Part shown: positions 1 to 10,279 of the stretch, in pieces
Position numbering within the stretch: position 1 is the first letter of the stretch
Layout: every line of letters begins with the position of its first letter
Source of the DNA: Cudoniella acicularis
Lineage: Eukaryota > Ascomycota > Leotiomycetes > Helotiales > Helotiaceae
Direction of reading: 5' to 3'
Assembly (NCBI GenBank): GCA_013054445.1
Contig: JAAMPI010000901.1
Span: forward strand, 1-23,328
DNA: 23,328 bases
The notes under the pieces: model-generated
Seen by the model: the letters and a program-made list of their open reading frames with translations, nothing else
The model's database searches: none
Told to the model about the DNA's origin: nothing
Translations under genes and position numbers: made by a program

Positions 1-1571
1 GTAATGTTTGTTGTGTTGAGACTGCTGGAGAGTCGGAGACGCAGGTGTTGGAGAAGGGACTAGAGACTGTTTCGAGGTTTGATGGTGGCTTGTCAAGAGA
101 TCGGCTCGGTATGATGGATGAAGGGAGTGATGAGTTTCGGATTGTGTCGAGGCACAAGTTGACGGCTAGAAGGTCAGGGGCAAAGTCTACTCTGCATGGT
201 GGAGAGATGGTAAGTTCCCGTAATAAAACTGGTAGCATCAATAAGAAGGGAACATGCTAATAAAAATAGTCGAAAACCGCAGAAGATACCGAAGACAGAG
301 CTCCTTTACTGAACGATGCTGCTGATATGGGACTTTTCGAGGAAGCAAGCATCAATAGTATTCACAGTCGAAGCGATTCAGAAAATACAGACCTCAAACA
401 GGTAGAGCCAGAGCCCCTTCGGCCGGATATGTATGTTTCGATATTCGATCCCATCAATGAGCCTGCGTTCCGACCGAGTAAAACCAAGCCATTGCCGAAA
501 TGGATGAATCTACTTCCAAACAACGTGCATAGGGAAAGAGAGCAGCGACAGCGAGCTGACGAGGCATCACAACCTGAGTTTCATGAACTGAAAAAAATGT
601 TAAAGAATACTCGGTTCGCCTCTGGAAACATGGCAAATACACCTACCACTCATGTTCACCAAAATGGTGAAGCACAAAGATCCAGATCTGGAACTTTCTC
701 AAATCAAACAACGCCAGAATCCTCTCCCCCATTAGAAATTCCACGTGTAGCAAGAAGAAGAAGGACCACGATATCATTCGATGCGAAAGTTACAAAAGAG
801 CATACAACTGGAGAGCCCGGTGACCGCAATTACAGAAAATCACAAACCATTGATTCGATTTACGGCACTCCACCTGAATATCCCACCACAGCTCCTCCTG
901 CCAGAGAACGAACACCCTTCCCGCGGATGTCTCGAGCAACTGTCATCCAGGAGAAACCCTCATCCTATTTCAATAGAAGCATAAGAACCACTCAAGCGCC
1001 AGAGCCTGCCAATGAGTGGTGCTGTGGTCCAAACGAGGACCTACAAGCTACAGGATTCCAGGCCCCTTCTCCCAAAATGAAGACTGCGAGACGTCCAAAA
1101 TCGATGGCCTCTTTCCTTTTCGCATCAAAAACTCCAGAGAGTTTGAATGATTGTAAATCTGAAATTTTGGTGGCCGAGGCCGAGGAGCCTGTAGTCACTC
1201 CCACCTCGGAAGTCTCGCCTCGAAAGGTACAAATTGTAAGACCATCTCCTTTGCAGGAATCTTCTCCCTTCACGGCCAATTCCTCGGAGTATCTGGATAG
1301 ATACAAACCTGAGACGGCGGTTGCGAAGGTTGAGAGGTATGTTGCGAAGGCTCCGGAGCCAATCTTTGATAAGATTCGGAGGCAGAAGGTGGGGAAAGTG
1401 AATGGGGGTGCGGTAATTGAGGATAAAAGGGGAGAGAGGGATACTGGTGGTTATGGAGGTTATGGTGATGGAAATGGAAATGGGAATGGGAAGGTTGGAA
1501 ATGGGGAGTTGAGAAATCATGATAGGAGAGGGGATTTGCATAAGGAGTTGACGAATTTGTTTCGTCGGTAG
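1..1571 (+). CDS. Unrecognised, probably disordered protein; 3' part only, two exons visible
   Basis: I do not recognise this protein. The reading frame is already open at the left edge (frame of position 3), so the 5' end lies outside the window. A first visible exon runs to 209, then an intron 210-269 (GTAAGT donor, TGCTAAT branch site, TAG acceptor, phase 0), then an exon 270-1571 ending in TAG. About 500 residues are visible. They are rich in Ser, Pro, Arg and Glu with no membrane segment, suggesting an intrinsically disordered regulatory or scaffold protein. The most ordered-looking part is the stretch with DMYVSIFDPINEPAF followed by PLPKWMNLLPNN, around positions 429-530. Near the end is a Gly/Asn repeat (GNGNGNGK) encoded by a GGAAAT/GGGAAT microsatellite at about 1468-1505, then a basic/amphipathic tail ending LTNLFRR. 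The continuous frame across the intron supports a real gene. Its function is unknown. Confidence 0.75.
210..269 (+). other. Intron of the left-edge gene
   Basis: It has a GTAAGT donor at 210, a TGCTAAT branch-like sequence at 255-261 and a TAG acceptor at 269. Removing it joins two open frames in phase 0. Confidence 0.75.
1468..1505 (+). repeat. GGAAAT/GGGAAT hexamer-like microsatellite in coding sequence
   Basis: Imperfect hexamer units of the type GGAAAT and GGGAAT encode an alternating Gly-Asn run in the left-edge protein. The repeat keeps frame, so length changes in units of six would add or remove Gly-Asn pairs. Confidence 0.6.
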
Positions 1572-1870
1572 TGACAAGAGATTGGTGATTCTTGTTGAGA
1601 TAATCTTAGATTGTTCAGAGGGAGGAGAGAAGATTGGGAAAGCCGTAGAATGAGTACCTAGGAAATGGATAAAATTCTTACTTCTATATAAATTTTTAAA
1701 GCACTACCGTACTGTGATAGTTTGTGCGGTTAGTATTCCGAAATTCACACCTATGGTACCACAAGCCTTGTACAAGTGCGGGGTTCCCAACTCATTTGAA
1801 TGTCAAGCCGTTGTGGCAAGACTATCCTCAAGTTTCGTCGTGAATTGCTATCCAACACTCCACGCACGCA
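1572..1870. promoter_or_regulatory. Intergenic region with TATA-like sequence
   Basis: This is the 3' flank of the left-edge gene and the upstream region of the broken gene starting at 1871. A TATATAAA-like sequence at 1685-1692 could serve as a TATA element about 180 bp before that start. I see no other gene here. Confidence 0.3.
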
Positions 1871-2446
1871 ATGTTCTGGTCCTTCCTTGGTTGGAAAGAG
1901 GAGCCACAGCCTCCACCCGTCACCATCACTGGCATCAGAATACCAGCCAACGGCACCCCACCTCATTTTCTCTCACTCACCATAACAAGCGTATCCGGAA
2001 ACGTAGACAGCTTCCTATTCCACGTTCCCGACCTACGACCGCACTGGAAAACAGAAACCGCATGGCGCTATCGCGACCTCCTACGAATTGACGCCCAGCA
2101 ACAGCATCCTTCATTTTGCAATGGAGTCTATTACGCTTTTTTCTCCTTTGCTATGGATGACTTGCCGCAGAATACTTCTGTGCCTGCACTGATTGATGGT
2201 AGTAGAGGGGATGGCTATTGGGGGGGATGTGTTTGTGGTTAAAATGGTGCCGTATGAGTGGGGGGAACATGGTTGGGCTGTTTATGAGGATGTTGAGCCG
2301 GGATTTTTGGGTTTGCCAGGTAAGGGGTCTGAGAGGTTTGGATGGGGGAAGAGAAGTGGATTCTAGGTCTCTGTGGAAGAGAATCTGGTGTTGTTCGCAA
2401 GTGCCAGACTCTCGTAGATTTGGTAGTCTATTTCGTGCCTACCTAG
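1871..2446 (+). pseudogene. Small conserved-looking protein broken by a frameshift in a 7-G run
   Basis: I cannot name this protein. From ATG 1871 the frame gives about 118 ordered residues (with FLFHVPDLRPHWKTE, GVYYAFFSFAMDDLPQN and DGYWG). At the G run 2220-2226 the frame runs into a stop at 2240. Dropping one G continues in a frame that clearly belongs to the same protein (DVFVVKMVPYEWGEHGWAV, then YEDVEPGFLGLP). The coding signal switches exactly at the homopolymer, so this is either a true frameshift mutation or a base-call error. The end is uncertain. Without splicing the shifted frame stops at 2364-2366. If GTAAGG at 2320 is a donor and TAG at 2366 an acceptor (47 nt, weak branch site), it continues through RKCQTLVDLVVYF to a stop at 2444-2446. 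It resembles a small, aromatic-rich fungal hypothetical protein of about 180 residues. I propose no function. Confidence 0.55.
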
Positions 2447-2671
2447 GACAATTAGATGATATTCAAAGTGAAGGGTTGTGTAGGGCTGGGTTATGGTTGG
2501 GAGGAGGGATTAAAAGGGGGAAGAGGATTTTAGCGCAAGGCTCCAGAACTTCCAAGGAGCTGCGTCACTGGTCTTCTTCGTCAGCCGTAGTGAACCATAC
2601 TCAAACGTCAAGGCTGTGATTTCTACAACCTCAACCTGCTTTATCCTTGACAAACGACCTCTTTAACCATC
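2447..2671. promoter_or_regulatory. Upstream region of MED10
   Basis: About 225 bp separate the broken gene from the MED10 start. CT-rich stretches just before the ATG (near 2625-2665) are common in fungal 5' leaders. No RNA gene or other ORF is supported. Confidence 0.3.
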
Positions 2672-3259
2672 ATGGCTCCCGTCGGTCAGTCCGACCACGA
2701 TGTCGTCGAAAGTAAGTATCATTTACCTTCAAATAGATTATGCAAAGCTAAGATGTGCCACAGGACAAATCAAGAATGCGATCCAGGACCTTTATCACAT
2801 CATGGTCCAGGTGCACGCCTACGATGTCGCTGGCAAACCCTCTGGAAATGTCTTAACAGGCACAGTGTATTTCCTCCCAATTAACCTTCACACACAAGTT
2901 CGAATCCCGTTCCTAACATTCTTTGCAGGAACCAACTCTCCAAAGACCTCCAACAAATCCACATAACAGCCACCTCTACCACGCCTCCCTCTGTTTCCCT
3001 CCCAAACGTCCCACCCGAACTCATCTCCTACGTCGATAGCGGCCGTAACCCGGATATCTACACACGCGAGTTTGTAGAGTTAGCGAGGAGAGGGAATCAG
3101 TTGATGAAGGGGAAGATGGAGGCGTTTGGGAGTTTTAGGGATATTTTGGCGGAGGAGATGGCGAGGTGTTTGCCGGAGGTGGAGGGGGATGTTAGGAAGG
3201 TTGTTAGGGAGACGGGGGGTGATGTTAAAGTTGTTAGTGGTAGTGGTGAGGGGAAATGA
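2672..3259 (+). CDS. MED10 (NUT2): Mediator of RNA polymerase II transcription subunit 10
   Basis: This is a subunit of the Mediator middle module, which bridges activators and RNA polymerase II in the nucleus. Three exons were deduced: 2672-2711, 2764-2866 and 2929-3259. The introns are 2712-2763 (GTAAGT, CACAG) and 2867-2928 (GTATTT donor, CCTAACAT branch, TTGCAG). The joined frame is 157 residues, near the usual size of fungal Med10. Family hallmarks are the N-terminal helix with QIKNAIQDLYHIMVQV, the helix with NQLSKDLQQIH, and the signature YVDSGRNPDIYTREFVELA followed by RGNQLMKGKMEAF. That signature matches the D-x-GRNP-x-x-Y block known from human to yeast Med10. The second donor was chosen because it alone keeps frame and alignment length; an overlapping GTGTAT two bases upstream would break the frame. 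The gene looks intact. Confidence 0.93.
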
Positions 3260-3717
3260 GTTGGGGTAATGGTAGGGAGGGATAGAAGTGGAGTTTGGGA
3301 GGTTTAAGGACGGCGGCGCATATAGGTGGTTATATATTGGGGAATTAAAAAGGCGTATGGGCATTACCATTGGAATTAGGGAACCGTGGTATGGGAGTTC
3401 TTGGGGAAAGGGTACTCTTGTACAAAGCTTTGTGAATGAGCGCGAGAACGAAATACTATTTCTCGCACCCGCAACTTATCTAGTGACGAGCTTGTATTTT
3501 GCTTCGTATGTTTATAATATGAGAATTATTTGCTTTTATTGTTCATGCTCTGCTAAAGTATCAACAAGAAAGTACTGTCATTGCTTAGTGCTAGGTTTAT
3601 CATGAAAACTCACAGCGTTGCCTACGAGCGCATTCAAATCAGCATATAAATCTGTGAGTACTCTTCAAATTTTCCAAATCCTAAAAAAGCCATTAAATCA
3701 GTTGTTGCAATTACTAA
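3260..3717. other. 3' flank of MED10; no supported gene
   Basis: This is AT-rich and contains no convincing coding frame or RNA gene. A GTGAGT at 3653 followed by a TACTAAC-like branch site at 3711-3717 could be a relic intron leading into the decayed coding patch just downstream, with a short open stretch before it. This is weak. Confidence 0.3.
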
Positions 3718-3922
3718 CCCACCGAAGAATTTGATGTTGATCAGATTTTCAATATGTTAATGTTGATCTTAGGTTACTAGGAGACTGTCAACGCTCTGAT
3801 ATGCGCATGAAGAACTTGGTGATATGTGGCAAATTGAAGTTGAGCAAGGCATAAAAAACATTCAGCGCTTATTATCAAGGATCTCTCGAGTCCCTGGAGA
3901 TGAAGAAATAGAGAGTTTATAA
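3718..3922 (+). pseudogene. Relic of an unidentified protein-coding gene
   Basis: Two adjoining frames look coding but are broken. The frame from 3718 gives TEEFDVDQIFNMLMLILGY, an in-frame TAG at 3778-3780, then ETVNALI. The coding signal then moves by one base near 3797-3803 into a second frame, AHEELGDMWQIEVEQG followed by KNIQRLLSRISRVPGDEE, ending at TAA 3920-3922. The acidic, helix-forming composition and the clean switch between frames suggest a decayed gene rather than chance. A possible intron with a TACTAAC-like branch precedes it. I do not recognise the family. The relic has at least one stop and one frameshift and no convincing start. Confidence 0.35.
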
Positions 3923-5055
3923 AAGGCTAATTCTATTCCACTCAGTACATGCTGAACTCGCCAACTCTCTTCCTGCTAAGGCAGTTCGGCTTCCCAGCCT
4001 CGCGAAACCCATGAACAGAAAACAGACAGCAAAGTGAAGCCTGTCCGCACTAGCATAGCAACAGCAGCCCGCTTCATCCTTGGGAAGACTGGGTCCGGTC
4101 ATCTCGGTGGGCCGATAGAGAACCTCACGCTCTCGCGTAGAAAGTGGAATAATTATATTTAAATAAGCATTTTTCGGTTCAACAAAATTATCGCACACTC
4201 TTGGGTTCTTTCGGGGATTCAAGAGTGGTTGCATGTGTGGTGGGATGGAAAGCCGTTTGTCACCCCCAACTCTCAGTACACTGGGAGCTTGGTGCGGAGG
4301 GAGCTGCTATCTTCAGTGTTGAACATGGTAATCGTCGTGCGCGGACAGCGAAATGATCTAGGGCGCCGGTGGGACTTTGCTTTTTATTTTTTTTTTCGCT
4401 TGTGTTTCTAATTGATATATTTTATCTGGCGATATGTAAGTTTTTGGATTTTTTTGGGTGTTGAGTGGGACGTGTGTTAGCTTCGCTTAAATGAAAAGGG
4501 GCTGCCTGCAGCAAAACCGGAACTTCTCAATTGTGAAGGCCTTGAGGCCTGCAAATCATTTAAATTCATCAAATATAATAAATATATGTATAATTTACAA
4601 GTTCTTTATTTTTAGCTCTTGGCGCTAGAGCTATTTGAGAATTAATATACAACTCTAAGCGAAGATGAGATCACCTAGGTACATGACGTTACATTGACAT
4701 ATAGGCCGATTTTTTCTGCTAGGTTAGTATCTGTCTCCTTTATTTTCCACTAGCCCCTTATTAGACTCTCTGCGCAGCCCCAGAACAATCCAAGTTTTCC
4801 CGATTTCAACAGGTTAGCAGTCAAGAAGGCGCGTTCCACAACGCCCTGCATCCGTAAGGAGGCGTAACGAGCGAAGAATTCTCCTCGAACAATCTTTCAC
4901 AGGTAATTACCGCCTTTCTGCACCCAAAATTCAGCAACATCCCTTCTCAATCTTAAAGCCTTTGTTACCTACAGCTTTTCTCGATTATGCGCTGACAACT
5001 GGGAATTTAGATGTTAGATTAAGCACGAGATTGATCAAGTGGCTATCTTGACACA
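3923..5055. other. AT-rich intergenic stretch; no gene seen
   Basis: Open frames exist on both strands (for example 3917-4234 minus), but their composition is not protein-like. No tRNA, 5S or other RNA fold was recognised. The last part (about 4690-5055) is the likely upstream region of the P450 pseudogene. It includes a TGACGTTA sequence near 4683-4690, similar to a bZIP/CRE site, which may be chance. Confidence 0.3.
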
Positions 5056-7058
5056 ATGATCGAGATCCCAGACGTGGGCCTCAGCTGGCCAATACTACTG
5101 ATTTGCTTAGCAGTTACTTACAGCTCTGCTCTGGTTTTCTACCGCCTGTATCTGAGTCCACTATCGAAGTTCCCCGGCTCTAAACTCGCAGCTGCAACGC
5201 TTTGGTACGAATTCTACTATGAGAACATCCAGAGGGGTCAATTCTCATTCAAGATTCACGAATGGCACAAGAAATATGGTAAATAGGACTTGAACCCCCT
5301 AATATAAGCTAGTCACTGATCTTTGGCATGTCCTATTATCAGAATTAATCCTTACAAGTAAGCTTGCCACAGTTTTAAATTTCGTGTTCATGATGATTTC
5401 ACTCTCGCACCCCATCATCTATTCACCCTTTTCACCTGCGAACTTTTCAAGTGTCGGGAAAAAATCAGCTGACAATCTTCAGAGTCCGCGTTGACGACCC
5501 TACTGGAGAATTCTATTATGTCGTCTTCTCAGGCACCGCAGTCCGCGACAAGCACAAATACTATACAACACAATTTGGCACCCCAAGACTGACTTTGGAA
5601 CAATTTCACACTCCCTACACTGTATGCGCCGTAAGGCCGTCAATCCGTTTTTCGCCCACGCTAACATCTTGCGCTTTGAACCAACAATGAAGAAGCTGCT
5701 CGACTAGTTCTGTTCTAGGATTGACGAGTACAAGAAGTCGAATGGAGATTGAATGCATATGCGGGTTGCTTATATGTGTTTTACTACTGACTTCATCACT
5801 TCTTTCGTACTCAACCATTTCTGGAATCACCTTGATAGCCTTGACTTTAATTTATGGTGGTGGAAGATAACTTAAGAAGCCGGCGCTATGACGAAATGGA
5901 CAAAGCAATTCCCCTGGCTTTTGCCCGTCACACAATCTCTCCCTGATACCATCGTTGGTGTTCTCAATCCTTCAACAATCTTAGTCCTCAACATGCAGCG
6001 TGTAAGCATCTTCACTCGAAACAAGACGATCTTCCTAACTCCTAGCAGAAATCAAGCAACTAGTCTAAGATATCAAAGCCGGCAAAGTCGAAATCCAAGA
6101 AAAGTACCTAGATGGAGCACCCAAGACCATATTTCAGAAGATTTTAAGAAGCGATCTGCCCCCTGAGGAAAAGACAATTGATCACCTTTGGCAGGCAGGA
6201 CAAAATGTCATTGGCGCTGGTGCTGATACCGTGGCTTTGGTCTTGACTCTTACAACGTACTACTTATTGAAGGATCGTGCAAGATTGGCGAGGCTGAGGA
6301 ATGAATTGAAGTCTGCTCCGAGGGAAAAAGATGGCCATTTTCAGTTGACGGGTCTGCAAAAGCTTCCGTATCTTGTAGGTCTGGAATTCGAGTGAGAGTG
6401 TCTATTCCACCGACAGAATTTGTGAAGACTGGTGTTATACTCGAAGGCCTGAGGTGAGTGCCAGTCTTTCCCCTTATATTGTTTCCGGTAGTTGACCGTA
6501 TTCAAGACTTTCGTATGGTACTTCCTGTCGTTTAAGCCGTATCGCACCGAATGAAGACTTGAAATTTGAGACTGGCAAATTCCAGTGGGAGTAAGCATCT
6601 CCACCCTATCGAAGACTTACTAGTAAAGGTATATTAACTGGGATTTTCCTGGGTAGACTCCAATCGGAATGTCAGCTCTTCTCATGCACCATAACGAACG
6701 TATCTTCCCCTTATCCAACATGTTCCTTCCCGAGCGTTGGTCCGAAGAACCCGATGGAGGCAAGGCTTTGGAATGCTACCTCGTATCATTCTTAAAGGGT
6801 TCAAGACAGTGCGTTGGCATGAAGTATGTCCTCCTTGCTCCTCGCCACTTTTCATTACCAAGCCATCCGCTAATACATTTCTCGCAACACAGTCTCGCAA
6901 AAGCCGAGTGCTACATGGCAATCGCCACAATTTTCCATCGATACAAAAATATGGAGCTGTACGATTCAAATTTCGAGAGAGACATCGCACTCAAGCATGA
7001 CATGTTCCTGCCACAGCCAAGCTTGGAGAGTAGAGGCGTACAAGTTATTTTCAAATAA
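5056..7058 (+). pseudogene. Cytochrome P450 monooxygenase pseudogene (fungal microsomal type)
   Basis: This resembles ER-anchored fungal P450s annotated as trichodiene oxygenase or benzoate monooxygenase-like. Exon 1 (5056-5278) has an N-terminal membrane anchor and a YRLYLSPLSKFPGSKLAA hinge. Later pieces contain the helix-C-like LHCMRRKAVNPFF, the I-helix GAGADT, the ExxR motif EGLR (about 6445-6455, completed across a GTGAGT intron), PERW, and the heme loop FLKGSRQCVG with the Cys codon at 6810-6812. An intron 6824-6892 rebuilds MNLAKAE, and an intron 6591-6656 joins IPVG to TPIG. It is broken: in-frame stops at 5705-5707, 5750-5752, 5873-5875 and 6066-6068, a one-base frame change near 5585, another near 6560-6575, and a scrambled piece around 5440-5480. 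Key motifs survive, so inactivation looks fairly recent. No biosynthetic partner genes are adjacent. The substrate is unknown. Confidence 0.85.
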
Positions 7059-7621
7059 CTGATTGGAAACTGGGATCATATACTGCATATCAGTGGTATA
7101 GAGATCCTGTTTCTGAACACGTTGTCGGGGATCTGAAAGAAGTCTACAAAAAGGGTTTAAGAAACCGTGTTCGTAATTTGATGATATAAAGGCGATTCTC
7201 AGGGGTGGTCCTGGGAAAGGGAATGAATGAAAGCTTGGTGTTTTGCATGTACGATAGTTGTTCCGTCACCGAATCAAAAATGAAAAAGCTTCTTAAATTC
7301 AACTTGTTGGCATGCGTCAGAAGTTAAGTGAAGAAACTTGAAAAGGAGAACTTCACGATCGGGAAACGGGCGTCGTTGGTCTCTTTGTCCCACATTCGGC
7401 TAGACCTGCTGTGGCTGAACACCTCCCGCCCACGCCGCAAAGTGTGGAAACGAACTTCGAAACTCCACACCTTCCGTAAATTTATCAGCACTACTTATCT
7501 TATCTGACGTCCTTCTCCATCATCCATCTCAAAATATCATTTTCTAAATTTCTCATACACTTTCGCGCCATTCCCTACAGCTACTTACGTTCCCAATAAC
7601 ATCATTCGGGAAATTAAAACA
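7059..7621. promoter_or_regulatory. Intergenic region and promoter/5' leader of the MFS transporter
   Basis: No gene is visible. The distal half is the P450 3' flank. A GC-rich block near 7420-7450 (with CCCGCCCACGCC) stands out in otherwise AT-rich DNA and could hold zinc-finger regulator sites. A pyrimidine-rich leader follows from about 7490 up to the ATG at 7622. Confidence 0.35.
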
Positions 7622-9635
7622 ATGGCATCCTCATCCGGCTCTTCCTCGCCGGGAGATCCGATTCCCGACGAAACGACGTCGCTTCTGGGAAAAGATACGC
7701 CGGAATCAACTCGGAATTCGTCGTATGAGAGTGTTGCGAGCAGCGGGGTTCGCAATGGGAAGGGGAAGGGGGTGGAAGGGGATGTGGTTGATGAGGAGGC
7801 TGGGGAGGTGGAGGATGAGAGTGAGAACCCGCTGTTTGAGGGGAATTCGGAGATGATGGCTAGGATGCATTGGTTGTTTCCGGCTATTAGTATTGGTGTA
7901 AGTTTTTTCGAATTTTTTTAATGGAGAGGCAATGGATGAGTGGGAGTGGTGAGATGTTGGAGATGTTGTGGTTTCATAGGGACGCTGGAAAGTGGGATGG
8001 TGTACATGATGATTGCTGATGAGTGAGATAGATATTACTGAGTAGTGCGGATCAGACACTTGTTGTGAGCAGTTATGCCAGGATGGGTAGCGATTTAAAC
8101 GCATTAAACAACACCAGTTGGATAGCTACTGCGTGGGTCTGTTTGTTCTTCAAAAGGTGCCCCGCTAACACGAATAGATATTTTCTCACTCTGACATCTT
8201 TTCAGCCATTATATGGCAAACTGAGTGATATTTTTGGGCGCAAAGCCGCGCTTCTTTTTGCTTACACCATTTTTGGAATTGGTTGTCTATTTTGTGGTCT
8301 TGCGAGGAATCTGGAGGAGCTTGTTGCTGCTAGGGCTTTTGCTGGTGAGTTGGTTTCAGTGAAATCTGCTGGAATTATGGCTGATGAAGCGTTAAGGCAT
8401 TGGAGGAGGTGGAATGACTACCGTAGCAAGTATCTTGCTGAGCGATATTATTCCGCTGAGGAATAGAGGTACTTGGCAAGGATATATGAATATTGTATAC
8501 GCTCTTGGAGCTTCTTCTGGTGCACCATTAGGTGGCCTCCTTTCTGATTCCATTGGTTGGAGGTGGTAAGTCCTCTCCTCCTCTTGAGCTCAAATTAAGT
8601 ATACTGACACAGGCCAGGGCATTCATCGGCCAATTCCCAATGTGCATCCTGGCAATAATAGCAGTGTATTTCCTCCTCGACCTCCCCAAAACCGACTCCT
8701 CACACTGGTTCTCCAAGCTCCGGCGCATCGACTTCCTCGGCGCCTTCAGTCTTGTCATCGCCGTCTTCGCCCTCCTCGTCGGTCTCGATCGCGGTAGTAA
8801 CGTTTCCTGGAGCGAAACCATCACCATCGTCTGCTGCAGTGTCTCCATCCCCCTCTTCGCAATTTTCATCTTCATCGAGATGAAAATCGCCTCGCACCCC
8901 TTCGCTCCCGGTCATATCATCTTCAACCGCTCCCTAACCGCTTCTTACATCTCCAACTTCTTCGCTCTAGCCGCCTACATGGGCTCTATGTTCTACATCC
9001 CGCTCTATCTCCAAGCAGTCGAAAACATGTCCGCAACATCAGCCGGTCTCCGGCTAATCCCCGTAATGATCGCCTCCGTGTCAGGGTCTCTCGCCGGCGG
9101 AAAAATCATGCAGAAAACAGGACGTTATTACTACCTCACCATCAACTGCTTCATCATCGGCTTGCTAGGAAGCATCATCGTCTTCCTGTGCTCCGGAACA
9201 CTCTTCGACACGCCCTGGGGCATCATAGTCGGACTCTGCTTCTGCGCTTTCGGAGGCGGAGCAGCTATAACCACCACTTTACTCTCCGTCCTCGCAAACG
9301 CTGATCCAAGTGACCAAGCCATAGCCACAGCATGCACGTACCTCTTCCGCTCCTTGGGTAGCGTCACGGGCGTGAGTCTTTCCGCTACAGTGGTGCAGCA
9401 GAGTCTTCGCATGAACTTGAGAGAAGCGCTGAAAGATGGGAAAGAAGTGGACGAGATTGTGGATCGAGTGAGACAGAATCTGGATTATATTGGGACGTTG
9501 CCACCTGCTGTGGGAAGGTTGGTCAGGGTATGTTATCAGAAGGCTACGAGTAATTCTTTTGCCATGTCGATATTTGTGGTTTGTGGTGCCCTGGTGGCGA
9601 GTTTTTATATTAGGGAGAAGAGGTTGAGTAGGTGA
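7622..9635 (+). CDS. MFS transporter, DHA2 / vacuolar basic amino acid (Vba/Fnx) type
   Basis: A multi-pass major facilitator, most likely a proton-coupled exchanger of amino acids or small cations at the vacuole. Five exons: 7622-7897, 8032-8132, 8178-8344, 8397-8565 and 8618-9635, with GT-AG introns of 134, 45, 52 and 52 nt. Together they encode 576 residues, normal for 14-TM DHA2 proteins. The Ser/Glu-rich cytosolic N-terminus contains an acidic dileucine signal (E17-x3-L21-L22), which in fungi can direct proteins to the vacuole. The first membrane helix carries D99-Q-T. ALNNTSWIATAYFLTLTSFQ is followed by motif A, GKLSDIFGRK (139-148), and an antiporter motif C-like GASSGAPLGG (219-228). 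These blocks match S. pombe Fnx1/Fnx2 and yeast Vba proteins. A drug exporter is the main alternative. The last acceptor was taken at 8617, not 8612, to restore WRWAFIGQFP. The gene looks intact. Confidence 0.88.
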
Positions 9636-10279
9636 TTGGAGATCAGTTTCCTGGTGATAAAAAGGATTGGGAAGATAGATTTGAAAATATAGATGAAAAT
9701 TTAAAAAGCGGTTATATAGGATAACAGGGATAGAGAGGATACGGCGGTGTATAGATAGAACCAAGGAAGTGCTTTGATAAAATAACTTACTTCAGAGTAA
9801 GGAAAGGTTTTGGAGCCCCTAAATAGAGCCCTACGGACATTCAGGCATTGTTTACAAGAATGAAATTAGCCAAAGTCATCTTCCTACTGTGAGACTATCT
9901 TCTTCGAACTCTCACCATCGTCCTAATACAGTGAAATGTGAAGCAGCCACATTTATACAGTCTCATTTACAATATAGCACGAGAAAATTGGCACTTATAT
10001 TTAGCGATTTATTCAAAGCCCATTGAAGCGCAAGAGAATTACAATGGGAAATTGTTTCATTGCGTACTTGTCGTACGTGTTCATATTTATCATGAATGGG
10101 TATGTCCTACTCAAACGCCTCTCTGATGCACATATCCATTCCAACGCCATGCTTTTGCATCATCAAATCCTCTAAACCTGTCGTAAACGCCGTGAATGGT
10201 GGAAAATTAATGACTCTCTAGCTCAGTCCAAATGTACCAAATCATGCAGCATCAATTTCCATACTAAGCATTGTATGAT
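9636..10279. other. Convergent intergenic region between the MFS gene and Sea4
   Basis: This is the shared 3' flank of two tail-to-tail genes and is AT-rich. I see no gene, RNA or clear inverted repeat. It should contain the 3' UTRs and poly(A) signals of both neighbours. Confidence 0.35.

Noticed and set aside
1125..1577. 150-codon minus-strand open frame opposite the left-edge gene
   Set aside because: Its Ile/Ser/Pro-rich composition is a shadow of the G/A-rich coding strand.
2218..2619. 133-codon plus-strand open frame overlapping the broken small gene
   Set aside because: Its Trp/Gly/Cys/Arg-rich translation is an out-of-frame shadow. The protein-like signal is in the neighbouring frame.
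2895..2911. tRNA T-loop-like GTTCGAATCCC
   Set aside because: It lies within MED10 intron 2. The flanking bases do not form the T-stem and no acceptor or anticodon arms are present.
3917..4234. 105-codon minus-strand open frame in the AT-rich intergenic region
   Set aside because: No recognisable motif, unnatural composition, and no splice context supporting a gene.
5056..7058. P450 as part of a secondary-metabolite cluster
   Set aside because: Neighbours are MED10, a transporter of vacuolar type and housekeeping genes. No synthase or cluster regulator is visible in the window.
9718..9735. Sequence resembling an I-SceI homing endonuclease site (GGATAACAGGG core)
   Set aside because: Only the central part matches the 18-bp site. 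There is no intron or homing gene nearby, so coincidence is more likely.
8700..9764. Several minus-strand open frames opposite the MFS transporter
   Set aside because: Asp/Glu/Gly-rich or His/Pro-rich translations are antisense shadows of the hydrophobic transporter codons.
10218..10235. TAGCTCAGTCC resembling a tRNA A-box
   Set aside because: No B-box or cloverleaf could be found downstream.
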